Source: Exophiala sp. HKRS030
Taxonomy: Eukaryota > Ascomycota > Eurotiomycetes > Chaetothyriales > Herpotrichiellaceae
Direction: 5' to 3'
DNA: 64,000 nucleotides
Assembly: GCA_023897205.1 (NCBI GenBank)
Contig: JAHWDD010000005.1
Location: 744,001-808,000, forward strand
Positions 42,955 to 53,746 of this stretch are shown one piece after another (within the stretch, counting starts at the first letter, position 1; every line of letters starts with the position of its first letter). The notes below the pieces were generated by a model. It did not search any database. It was not told the DNA's origin and saw nothing but the letters and a program-made list of their open reading frames with translations. Position numbers and translations under genes: made by a program.

Positions 42955-45518
42955 TCACAACTTCCTGCCAGCCGTCGGACTGACTGGACTCACGACACTG
43001 AAGATACTTCTTCGCTGGTCTCCGTCCTCGGGCATGGTGCCACCGCCGTCCCCAGTCGGGCTCGGGAGTGTCCCTATCCCGCTGCTCGCGCTCTCGTTCG
43101 TGTGCTGGTAGGAGAACCTCTCGTGTTCAGCCCCTCCACGTCCGCCAGCGCCGGCTTCAAGTTCTCTCGGTGACGTCGAGCCCTCGGGTTCTTCGATGAT
43201 GGGCTGGACGGAACTGCTCTCGCTCCCTTCGCGGCCGTGGTGGCCTCCGAGGCCAAAGGCGAAGCGCGGACGGCCACCACCATGGCCCTGATTCTGACGC
43301 CAGGTGTTTTGCGTCGCGGGGAGTGGCCAAGGCGTGGTGGTGTCGCTTGCGGCGGTGGTCGTGCCGCTGCTGCCCGACTCGGCGCTCGCCGTGGATATGT
43401 CCTCGGTGAAGCGGCTGTTGCCTCCCGCCGGGTAACGCATGTTGCGCAGCGGGGAAGTTGCCGGGGCGTTTCCGTTGTAGCTCGTCAGTGGGGAGGGGCG
43501 GTATTCTTCGCCCGTGGAGCCGCTGTTCGAATTCGAGTTTGAATTCGTATTCGAGTTGCTGTTGGAGTACGTGTGGCCGAAATTCGCATTGTACCCGTAG
43601 TCCACGACGGTCGAATGGCGCGGGTGGTCGTCGATGTTGTAGGGCGTCGCGAGCTCGTAAGGAGGCTTGGGCCGCTCGGTCCCGGCCATCTCATGGCGCT
43701 GTGCCTGTGGCGGGGGCGTGGGCTCGTCCGACACCGAAGTGTAAGGAACTTGTTGAACTTCTGGGGGCGAAGGGGTCGAGTATTGCTTGTGCGGTGATGG
43801 TGCGCAGGAGGCTCCGTTGAGCCAGCGCGTCACGCGCGACGTGCCCGACGAGGACGACTTCTCGGACGAGCCGCTGCGGATGATGCGCCGGCGTCGGAAG
43901 AGGAGGAAGATCAAGACGAGGAGAAGGATGGCGATGATGGCCACGGCGACGCTGACGCCAATCACGACACCTTTGGAGATGCCCGAGCTCCTACTCGAGG
44001 AGGACTGCTTGAGCGTGCCACTTGACGGGTAAGGGTAGTATTGTTGCGGCGTCTGTCCCGCATATTTGCGTGAGAACAAACCACCCAAGGCGCTGTTGGA
44101 CCATGCCGCCGTTTCAGTGGCACCTCCATCCCCACCGCCGCCGATGGCTTTGCTGACCGCCGACGGTACCTGATACACGTCCCAGGTGTTTGGGTCATAC
44201 GTGTTTTGGAATTCGAGCTTGTTCAAGTTGAAAATCTGGATGATGCCTCCTTGGACGCACTCGGCCTGGTTTTGATGTATCCCTCCTATCACGAACATTT
44301 GGTCCGGGTAGGGCATTACGCACCTGTGACCAGAGCGACCGTGGGCTTTGTTGCCACTGTAGGCCTTGACCCATTTGAAGGATGGGATTGACAGGATCCA
44401 GACATCGTCAGAGGGTTCGTCGCTCGCGTCGAGTCCGTCATAGCCGCCGTAGATGTAGACGTTGAACGAAGAGGAGTCGTTGGCGGCTGCAACCACCGAA
44501 CAGAACTCTGTCAATTGCCCTGGGGCATCGCCGGTGGTGTTCTGCAGATACCACTTTTGACCGTCAACGTCGTACACCGGCAGTGTCGTCATGAATCCAG
44601 GACTTTGCGCCTCACTCTCCGACGTTTGAGACGAGTTTAGTCCGACCGGCCATATCTCTTCGGGTGCGGTAACTCCACCTATTGCCACCAAGACACCTTT
44701 CTCCGAGACTGGAATCCAAACCAGCTCTGCGTTCGCGCGTGGCTGGATATTGTCTGGAAGGGTGGTGTTCGTCCATTTCTCGTCCCTCATCACCGACATG
44801 TCAACCTCAATCAAGGTATTGGCGGTCTGGTTGGCGGATGAATCTTCATAGTAGATAGGACCCCAATCTGGAGATCGCATCCCACTGAAGTAGAAGCCTA
44901 GATTTTCGCTCGGGACGGACACGCCAGCACCATTCGTGATATATCTGGTAACGCCATCAGGCAGAGTGCCTTGATAAAACCCAGGACTCCAGCCGGCTCG
45001 ATTGGGACCATATTGATACGCTTCATAACCAAGGATCGTGTCTGCGGCTTGAGGAGTTGAGGAGTCTGTCAAAGGACCAAGGCCACTTGTTTACGTTAGC
45101 GTTACATGAAACTCGAGATTCCTAGGAGCACTCGCCCATAAAGATATAACTCGTCATTGTTGGCGAACATTGTGCCGTCGACATAGTTTGGAGCGATGTT
45201 GTTACCTGCACCGCCAGCTTTGGGCATCTTCTTGAATAGCGCAGATATGTTTGTCGTCGCTGTGTCGAACGGCTGCGAGAAATTGAGTCGAAACATGTCC
45301 CCTGCCACGTTCCCATCACTGCTCACCACCGGTGTGGTGCCATCGGCGAACGCAGTCTGCCACCATAGCAGACCACCGTCGAGATAGAGCGCATCTCTGA
45401 TCACCCCGGCCCTCAGACGAGCCCAATTGCATATTGTGTAATTCTCCTGCACCGATACCGCCGAGGCTGCCCCTGCCAGGAGAATTCCGAGAATTGCACA
45501 TTTCAGATACGACGCCAT
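42955..45518 (-). CDS. Secreted/transmembrane kelch-repeat protein (receptor-like)
   Basis: This type I membrane protein of about 838 aa has two exons (45518-45113 and 45065-42955). Residues 1-20 form a signal peptide (MASYLKCAILGILLAGAASA). The extracellular part has kelch-like strands (DNELYLYG-type, NVYIYGGYD, MFVIGGIHQ) and several N-glycosylation sequons. One membrane helix lies near 497-520 (VVIGVSVAVAIIAILLLVLIFLLF), directly followed by RRRR as stop-transfer. The cytosolic tail of about 315 residues is low-complexity, with a Ser/Asn/Thr alternating tract (near 43500-43570), Gly-rich stretches and basic regions. The splice donor is weak (gtttca) and uncertain; it was chosen because it keeps the frame to the conserved LGYEAYQYGP. 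It is divergent from a GPI-anchored wall protein, 1.4 kb away. Ligand and pathway are unknown. Confidence 0.78.
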
Positions 45519-46935
45519 GGCGAATCACGTAGAACGGCGGATCGATGTCACCATGTTATATCTCGTGGTCTGATGAAGCAGGCACTGAAACACAAAATGG
45601 ACGTGCAAGTTTGCGCGGGGGATTTTGTCAAGACTCACAGGATTTCCTCGCAGAGAATGGTCGAACTTGCGATCCGAGACATTTCTCGCATTGATACCTA
45701 CTGATCTTCACCAAAAGGATATTTGCCACCATCTGGATCGTCATGGCTATGCAATGGGAGGGCGATTGGAACATGGCAGAGTCCTCAGCCATTTGCTTCG
45801 TACCAAATGCAGGGTCTGCCGTCTTGCGAAGGGACTGAATGCAAAAAGCAGTCGTTAACATGGATCTTTGCGTCATGGAGAAGTCCGCTTCGAATGAGAG
45901 AAGCATTCCAGAGACCACCCTCGTAGACTTCGTTCCTAGCGTTCGATGGCCGACAATCACAACGCAGAACATGGGAAAGGGTAAAGACGGTTCTGGAGTA
46001 AAGGGACAATCCCGTCCACATGTGGGCAAAGAACGAAAGTCTACATTGTAACATTGTCATGATGTGCGCCCAAGCAAGGGACAACGGCAGGTGAGCTGTC
46101 GAAAGAAAGGAACCGGCAGAGACAAGCGTGAGAACTAAAGCTGCTCGCCCAACCGCAAACCGGTTTTTGCGATGAAGATGGACAAGGAAGACGATGACGG
46201 TGGTTGGAACAGAGTTCGGAGAAACGATTCTCCGGCACGTCTTTGCTGCGCTTTTCCCATCTTTCCTCCTCCTCCACCAACAACCACCCGCTCTACCCCT
46301 GCAACACCTGCATCACCATCCACTTCGAGGCTCCGGAGACAAACTCCACCGATGCCAACAAGCCCTTTCATCATCATCCTACGAGTATTGCGACCTTCCT
46401 GTCTTCGACCAAGGCTAGTACCCTCCGGGCAAAGGCCCCGATGCCAGCCTCCGAAGGAAAAGGTACTGTAGTGCTGATTCCGGCCATTGATTGGCACACC
46501 GATGTCTGCATCTGGCAAGGCAGAGATGATCCAAAGCCAGGAACATCATCAAGATGCATAGTTCCGTCCCGCCAACCATGAGGACCGGTATGCAAAGGAA
46601 ACCGCCGGTGCCATGTGGCGTGTCATTCTGTCAAGACAGCTCCGGAAAGTTGATTCCCAGCCCTTGAGGAAGCCGTGAAGCCCTTCGATGACCGATGACG
46701 GAACGCGGTATTCTTTCTTAACTACCCCAAACTGCGATCTTCCTTCTGTATACCTCGCCGGCATTCTGTAGAAATCCGAGAGAGGTCGCGCTCACAGCGT
46801 CCTTTTGCTCTTCATTCGTTTTATCTACCTCTCATTTGAACTACCAACATTCGCTCGTACACTCCAGCTATCGCTGGACTGCAGCATGCGTACATGTGAA
46901 GGCGGGGGATATTAAAAAAGCGCAAAGTATCCAAG
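45519..46935. other. Divergent intergenic region, about 1.4 kb
   Basis: This lies between the kelch protein (-) and the GPI protein (+). Several overlapping short frames exist on both strands (for example 46172-46581) but none shows a domain or consistent splicing. It may hold regulatory sequence shared by the two surface-protein genes. Confidence 0.5.
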
Positions 46936-48837
46936 ATGCATTTTTCACTCGGACTGTTGGCGGCTTCATCGCTGGCCGTAGCAATAGCATCTGCAGAGGC
47001 GCCGACCGCAACGACCATTGAGACGCCGCATCCAGGTCCTCCACCGCCAGTGCTGCAGAATACCACCGTCATAAATGAAACAATCATTGAAATATGTCCA
47101 CCTCCACCTACTGTCTTTTTCAATGTCACCGACTACGTACCTATCACCGAAACAGCAACAACTACAGTCACCGCCGTTACCACCGCAACATATATCGATA
47201 CCACCACTCAACCCATTACCATTTTCCAGACGATAATATCAACCACAGTCGTGACAGCGGTTAGTTCAAGAACTGAAGTGTGAAAAGCCACAGACAGCTG
47301 ACCGAGAAGTAGACGTCGACAGTAACTACGACCGAGACCGAGACCGAGACTGATACAGAGACGTCAACGACTACGACCACGACGCTTTCGATCAGCCCGA
47401 CAACGGACACTGCGACGATAACCAATACAGCCACAGATACGACGACCGACACGCTCACAGAAACAACGAGCACGACTAACACTGCCACCGAACTCATTTC
47501 CGAGTACTTGACAACAGAGCAAGTCACGAGCATCACGCTCTGCCCGACAAGAATAGCCAATCCAACTTATACCGCGAATGAGCCGTACCCTACCGATTGG
47601 ACGTAAGTACAATGACATTCTCGATCCCATACGGGCTCCGTTCTTGAATAGTCGAGCTGGACCTGCAGTAGGTCAATATCTTAGATTGCATTTTCTAACG
47701 AAGCTTCACAGATGGGGTTGTCCCCCGGGTTGGCTTTGTCGACCACAACGACAAAATTGTAACTTTGAAGCCGGTATTCCTGCCGATGGCTTCTATTGTG
47801 CTCCCAATGAATGTATACCTGCGGAGGCTCTTCCCGCCTACCTCCCAACATGGGATGCCGACATTTACGGCAACGCCACACCAATCACCAATCCAGGCCT
47901 CAATGTTCAAGCCATCGACGACTTTTTCAACATGGGCCCTGAGCAATTTGGCCTTACTTATCAGATCTTCGTCGTCGACGAAGTCTTTACCCTCACATCA
48001 ACGTTCCTTGAACAGCCTACGCCCACTCTCGCGGCCCGTCAAGCGCAGACCAGTGTCCCAGGAGCCTGTTACCCGTGGTGTAACAACTGCCTCCTCGAAG
48101 CACAGTCCAGCGGCAAATCTCCCAAACTTTGCCTACCCGGATCCGCATTCGAAACGTCACTGAATCAGTGTGAGCAGTGCATCAATGTCCATCGCGGCGA
48201 CGATACAGGCTTTGTCCAGATTGCGCCACAGTTCCAGCAATTCTTAGACTACTGTGATCAATATGCCACAGTTGTCGTTACGACATCTGCGACGGTGACC
48301 ACGAGCAACGCTGGCGGCACGACGATCAGTGTCGTATCCTCGACAATATCGACTACAGTCACGCCGAAAGCCTCGGCTTCAACGTCGACATCGAGCGGTC
48401 CACTAAGCTCGAGTACAACAGTCGTGGCAACGACGGTGACCACGCCAACATCGCCTTCTTCTGCCGCGCCAACTTCACCACCCATCACAACGACGGAGTC
48501 AGCGCCATCGACAAGCTACACACAGACCACCGTGGCGTCGACCGACTGGTCTCAAATCACCATCATCATGCCCGTCGGGGACAACAGTACCACGACCGTG
48601 TATGGCTCGACCCTACCCAGCGGCAGCGCCACCCTCGTCCTTCCTGAGCCCGTCAGCTCGAGTCCAGTCACTTCAGATGTCACTGGCCCCGCTGCGTCGG
48701 GAACCTCGTCGGCATCGCCGGCGACCTTCACTGGCGCAGCTGTCGCCGTGAAATTTGCAGCATCACCCGGACGGAACGCGTGGATGACGATGCTGCTGGA
48801 CCTACTGGTCCCCACACTCCTTGCACTAGTTTTTTGA
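46936..48837 (+). CDS. GPI-anchored Thr/Ser-rich cell-wall protein
   Basis: Three exons (46936-47259, 47313-47602, 47712-48837) encode about 579 aa. The signal peptide is about residues 1-20. A Thr-rich region follows, including an alternating Thr/Glu tract around the start of exon 2 that is heavily O-glycosylated in such proteins. Exon 3 carries a cysteine-rich module (WGCPPGWLCRPQRQNC...GFYCAPNEC) and a second one (GACYPWCNNCLLEAQ...CEQC), then about 170 residues of Ser/Thr/Pro stalk. The C-terminus is hydrophobic (MTMLLDLLVPTLLALVF) after a small-residue SPGRN region, a good GPI signal. The splice joining DWT to WGCPPGW (AC|A) is clear. The module resembles cysteine-rich domains of fungal wall proteins of unknown function. 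It probably acts at the wall or plasma membrane. Confidence 0.8.
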
Positions 48838-49532
48838 GGCAATGAGAAAGTGTGTCGGAATGTGTATAGGGACGGGCCACAAACAAATTTGGACACGCAC
48901 ACGATAGTAGAAGTCCTAGCGGTCGGAGATTTTGGGCCCAGTGGGCCCCCGGAACATACAGTCCGCGAAAACGAAAAAACGAGAGGCAAATTTTTTGTAT
49001 GTTGGGATGATGATTAACTTAATGTAAGTTGGAAGTAGCAAGAGCAAGTCGAGACTTGAAAGGTAGTCTACCTAGGTTAATATCTATCACCTATCCCCAG
49101 AACAACATGCCTCGTTTTGCTTCTTGACCCTGTATAGGCTTATCTTCAAAAGTGCAGGGACCGTCCGTGGGTGCTCTCGCCATTCCTACCAGCAGTAAGA
49201 GGTACAATAATGCTCCCTACACACTGTAAAGTCTAGAAGGGTCGTCCCAAGCTCAACGTTCTCTGATAGCAACAACAGCAACAACACTCTCAGCGTCAGA
49301 CTAGACGGAATTACGGCGGCCTTGCCCCTACCCTATACATGATATACAATTGTGCTCACTCACCTCAAACGCACACACATACACACACAAGGCTCGATCC
49401 TTATACGGAGTCTATAACCCCTCCACCCTCTCTCCCGGGCGCGTCGACCTCGCCCCAAGATGTCTTGGGTTGAACCTTCGGGCACCCTCCCCCGAGTTGT
49501 TTTAATTTGAGTTTTCTTTTCCTTCTTCCCCG
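48838..49532. other. Intergenic, about 0.7 kb
   Basis: No gene is seen. It contains TACCTA-type motifs near 49062-49095, a short CA run near 49370-49388 and a one-base variant of the TACGGAGTA word near 49403. Confidence 0.5.
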
Positions 49533-50297
49533 TCAGAAGATTCCCGGCACGAACCTAGCCGTCCTCTTGTGCCACTGCACCCACACGTCGCCAAACTTGT
49601 CCCCGAGCATCTTTTCCTCGTCGACGATCCTGCCGCGGACGGCGCGGACCATGACGACCAACATGAAGACGTAGACCGTCCAACCGAACCCGTCCAGCCA
49701 TGCCCTGGCCGTCGGGGGCATCCAGCAACCCATCACGCCGTCCCAACGCAAAAACACGACGAAACAGCCTCCCCTCACGAGCACGTTGCCCGTGTAGCTC
49801 GGGTGCTGCATGTACCGGTACAGGCCGCGGGTGTTGAGCTCCGACGGCTTTTGCAGGTGGAAGGTGAAGTTGCGACCCAGGGCCCCGTAGGCGGCGAGCC
49901 GGAGAGGAGCCCCCACGAGGCACACCAGACCCAGGGCGATCGCGAGGTAAGGGGACCAGGTGAACAAGAGTCCGCGGTTGAGGTTTTCGGGCCAAGGGCA
50001 CAACACCGTACCGTCGTTGGACGCCGAGGTCGGTTCTTTTGCGGTGGCAGCGGCGAGAACAAGAACCATGACGGCGTGGTAAACCGAAAGACCATTGTAG
50101 AGGAGTCGACGGTTACGGATGGTGCGGTCGGTCAACACTCCGCGGAGCCTGTCGTCCACGTCTGGCTTCGTCTCCGGGTTGGGGTTGGGTGGCGTCATGG
50201 ACAGCGACGTGAGGTACCCAGTCAACAGACACGCAAGGGCCAGAGAGACCGACCCGAACGTGAGGTGACCGAGGTCGAAGGTGGGCAGGAGGTTCAT
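49533..50297 (-). CDS. Isoprenylcysteine carboxyl methyltransferase-like membrane protein
   Basis: A single exon encodes 254 aa with several membrane helices. The ICMT-type signature is present: GRNFTFHLQKPSELNTRGLYRYMQHPSYTG (in two parts: FTFHLQKP then RGLYRYMQHPSYTG), and later DEEKMLGDKFGDVWVQWHKR, the conserved Glu/His C-terminal motif. True ICMTs methylate the prenylated C-terminal cysteine of Ras, Rho and a-factor-type proteins at the ER. The family also includes phospholipid and other small-molecule methyltransferases, so the substrate is not certain. The N-terminus (MNLLPTFDLGHLTFGS) begins in the first helix. The gene sits alone between two TACCTA-rich intergenic stretches and is GC-rich, with long open frames on the other strand that are shadows. 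A second, canonical Ste14 is expected elsewhere in the genome. Confidence 0.78.
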   Translation of the reverse strand: MNLLPTFDLGHLTFGSVSLALACLLTGYLTSLSMTPPNPNPETKPDVDDRLRGVLTDRTIRNRRLLYNGLSVYHAVMVLVLAAATAKEPTSASNDGTVLCPWPENLNRGLLFTWSPYLAIALGLVCLVGAPLRLAAYGALGRNFTFHLQKPSELNTRGLYRYMQHPSYTGNVLVRGGCFVVFLRWDGVMGCWMPPTARAWLDGFGWTVYVFMLVVMVRAVRGRIVDEEKMLGDKFGDVWVQWHKRTARFVPGIF

Positions 50298-51490
50298 TTT
50301 TTTTCAAAGGTGGTGGTTTGTATTATTCTTGTCCCAAAAAAACACCCTGTGGCCGAGACAGGGGAGAGTCGATCAAGTATCGAGGAAACGAGTATCCACA
50401 AGTAGGGTGGTTTGTTTGTCTTTTGTCGATCAAGTGAGTAGGCCCGGTGTCGTTTGGACGTCGGGGCAATTTTTCTGGTACTGAGCTTGAGGACAAGATT
50501 CGATTCCTCTCGTGGGTGAGCAGAATGGTGGGGCAATATAGCTAGGGGACACTTGGAGGGTGATCAAGGGTTTGATAGAGCCGCCGTAACTAAGAACGTG
50601 GCCAGATGCCCGAGAGTGGGCGTGTGTGATGGATAATGTGACAAAGGTGTAGTGAAAGTGATCTGGAATGGTGTTTCCCACAGGGTCTTGTAGAGAACAG
50701 TAAGGCAACTAACTACCAGGTAGGTCTTGGTTTCGACAGTTCAAGCTCGAGTTGACAGATATATACCTCCAGAATACTCCGTGTGGACATCTGGATAGAT
50801 GCCGACGAACAATGCGCCTTTTTATTCTTGAGGTACCTACGGAGCAGTGTATTTTTACATGACTCTTCGCCGAAAGTGGATGCCACTCTGATATCCGAAC
50901 CCGAATACGTAGAGCACAGGTACATAACTAATACCGGGTACCTACATAGGTATGTATAGCAAAGGGTAGATATATTTAGCAACCAGTCTTGTCCGAGCTT
51001 GTATGTACATACGTTCCTCCAAGTACCACGCTAGAAATTTGACGCACGTTGGAGCTTGTCTTTTTCAACTATCTAAGGTACCCGTAGCCTCTTTGGTCTA
51101 CTTGTAGCTTCACGAAGCTTGTGGACGGTCACGGGAGGACCCCATCGTGCCTGATTTGTTTGTTCAGGGTAAACTACCTACCTCCTCCCTACCTAGAGGT
51201 ATCTTCATTTCCGTACTATTCCGACATGAACCTCAAAAAGCCGCAATGAAAAAAACAAACAAACAAAGGATCAGTAATCGAACATGACGACATTGTTAGT
51301 CTTGCTCGGCAGCTTCATATACATGATGCCCTTTTTCCCACCTTTTTGTTTCACACTTGTCCACTCTCCTACCAGGTGTACAGGGAGGTGTACTGAACCC
51401 ATAGTAAAACCTCAACAGTCGTCAAGGAAGGGGGATGTTTTGTTTGTCTCGATTCGACTGTACTCGTGAATAATAGCCTTGCGACCTCAC
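50298..51490. other. Intergenic, about 1.2 kb, TACCTA/AGGTA-rich
   Basis: No gene is supported. From about 50712 to 51205 the words TACCTA, AGGTA and GGTACC recur at least six times. Near 51240 there is an A-rich CAAA run. It lies upstream of the ICMT-like gene and downstream of the OB-fold gene. Confidence 0.5.
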
Positions 51491-53233
51491 TCATGTACGT
51501 TGATCCGGAACCATGATGACGATATCCGCCGCAGCGTCGAGGATTGTCAGTCGCCCATTCCTCAAGTCATGTTGGTCTTCCGGAGTCGAGCTGTCCAAAC
51601 GATGGACTTCGCTAGGCTGAGCGAGATCAGACCCAGTCCAGCCAAGCAGGAGAATGACCGGTGACCCTATGAGGTCCTTCTCAACTGCGTCGAAGGTCGC
51701 CAGGCACTCTTGTTCCGTTTCGAGGATAGCCAATGTTTCAATCTCTAGAGGCCTCACACCAAGGAGGGACGAAAGAGCTCTGTCAGTCAGGAAGATTGGA
51801 AAAGTTCCGGCATCTCTCGGCACTAGATGCTGCTTTTGAGGTGTACGACCGTCCCGAGTAGCGGACCCCTCGTCGCCCCAGCCCGGAGAATACTGCAGGA
51901 AACCGGCCGTCTCATCACTGAAGCCGCCGAGGACATGAGGATTCAGCCGCATGTCTATGGACCTTGCATCGACGTCGCAGTCACACCAATCCATGGCCTG
52001 ATTGCAATATCGGTCTCTAGAGCACGACGGACAAGTCATGCAAAAGAGACGTTCTTGCTTGAACAGAGATGCGAGACAGATCGAGGTGATGGTCACGCGG
52101 ACGACGACTTGATATGGTGTACCTGGGTCCCTGAGTATGGTCGACCGAAACTCCTGAAGAGTGGTCAGATGTTGTGGCCTTGATACTCGGTCATCGAGGC
52201 CGTATTCTTCTTCCAAATCGGCATTCTCTTGCATTGTCATATTGCATGGCGGAGCCATCTGTCTAAGAAATCTCCTCAGCTCTCCCGCGACACTGATTTC
52301 GGGATCAAGGAATATTCTCGAGCTATACGAGGTTGCGAGCATTTGCCCGCCGACAACCCGCGGATTTGTAACGAGGAGTATCGTGTGGCGAGGTTTGAGC
52401 GGGGCAACGCTTTCGTGAATAGGATTCTCGAAGATGACTTTGACAGGTGCATGTGGATTGGATTGGTCCACGACCATTACAGCAATGGCAGGAAACTTGT
52501 GTGAGGTGTCTGTCGAAGTTGTGCTTCCTGTTGTGCCACACGATCAGCTCGAGTCGCCACACGACTCTGCAGGGCCGTGTCTGGGAAAGTAGCAATACCT
52601 GAGACACATTTCCCGATCCCCACCACGTACACCACAATCGACACGTTGTGTTGGTACTGCCTGTTTGAATTACTGGCCATCAGGCTCTCGAGCGATGTGA
52701 CAGCGCCGAGTTCGGCCTGGGTCACCACGTTTCGCAGCATGTCATGGCGTATGAGAGAGGGACATCCTGGCTCGTTCCGAAATATCCTCAATCCGCAGCC
52801 AACGTTGCGTTCGGGAAAGAGGCTGGTGGATATACTCGCACTGAGGTCTCTGCTACTGCCTGGCTGCGGCGGTGCTTGCGCTCTCTTGCTCGACGAACAG
52901 ACGTGGGTAGCCCAGATGGTCACAATGTTGCCCAAGGTCATTTTATATCGGGCATCGAGATACCAGACATTGACCTGGAAGCAATCTCGGTATAAGTTAG
53001 CCTTTGGATGGGAGGTTTTTAAATACCCTTCACGTGTTGAGAAGTTGTCAGGTTACCAAGATTTCATCAGTCTCGTCCCTGAGGATGAGTTTGACGCATG
53101 CTTTGGCTCCGGTGAGCGTGGGAGATTCGGGGACATGGTATTGCAGATTCAGGACGAGTCCGCTGAAGCAAGCTTGCACTGGTCCTGGTTTCAGCTGTGA
53201 GATCTTGAACCTGGGATACTGACTCAACGACAT
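51491..53233 (-). CDS. Three-OB-fold protein with zinc ribbon, RPA70/MEIOB-like
   Basis: Three exons (53233-53057, 52974-52599, 52509-51491) join in frame to about 523 aa. OB-1 (about 10-90) reads LKPGPVQACFSGLVLNLQY...KLILRDETDEILVNVWYLDARY...GNIVTIWATHV, the pattern of an RPA-type single-strand DNA-binding fold. OB-2 is split by intron 2 and restored as VVYVVGIGKCVSDTSHKFPAIAVMVVDQ, ending ...HTILLVTNPRVVG, then SYSSRIFLDPEISVAGELRRFL, which resembles the linker after the second OB in RPA1 relatives. OB-3 contains a Cys cluster FCMTCPSCSRDRYC and WCDC, followed by RLNPHVLGGFSDETAG, like the zinc-ribbon DBD-C. There is no signal peptide. A genuine RPA70 is longer and has an N-terminal DBD-F, so this may be a meiosis-type paralogue. 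An in-frame ATG also exists at 53302. Confidence 0.68.
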
Positions 53234-53746
53234 TCTGGTCGTATGGTGATTGGATTCTCCCAAAGTATGGTTTGATTGTGACCGCGAAACAGCGGCAGTC
53301 ATTGAGACACGTATAGATAGGTGCTTCTTCCTTGAAGATTATTAGCAGAAACAGATGGCGACGAAGAGAAAATAGTTGTAGTATGGCACGCAGTGATGAA
53401 TTGAGAAAGGAATTGGAGAGATGCTTGCAATGTTTGTTCTGCGTCACACTTCATACAGCCCCTAGTACTTGACTACTGGCCAACCACTTCCGGCTCACGA
53501 ATTGTGCTTTTTGGGAGCAAGTTCTCGTATTTCATATGTGCACGATTCTCCTGATCTCTATCCTCATCGTGCTACTGAGAACTTCTCTTCTGTTTGTAAT
53601 TCCAACTTCACATGAATCTCTGAGCTTTCTTCAAGGCGTCTCATCTCTGTGCTATGCTGCTCACTTTAATTTTCTTGACGATTTCTCCTTCATGTTGTCT
53701 CATCTCTTTGCTATGCTGGCTCGCATTGATGTCCCTGGTGTCTTGC
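53234..53746. other. Intergenic between OB-fold and C2H2 genes
   Basis: No gene is supported; a short frame at 53536-53850 overlaps the end of the C2H2 gene on the other strand and is a shadow. Confidence 0.5.

Noticed and set aside
49569..50405. 278-codon plus-strand frame over the ICMT-like gene
   Set aside because: Shadow of a GC-rich gene; His/Glu/Val-rich without domains.
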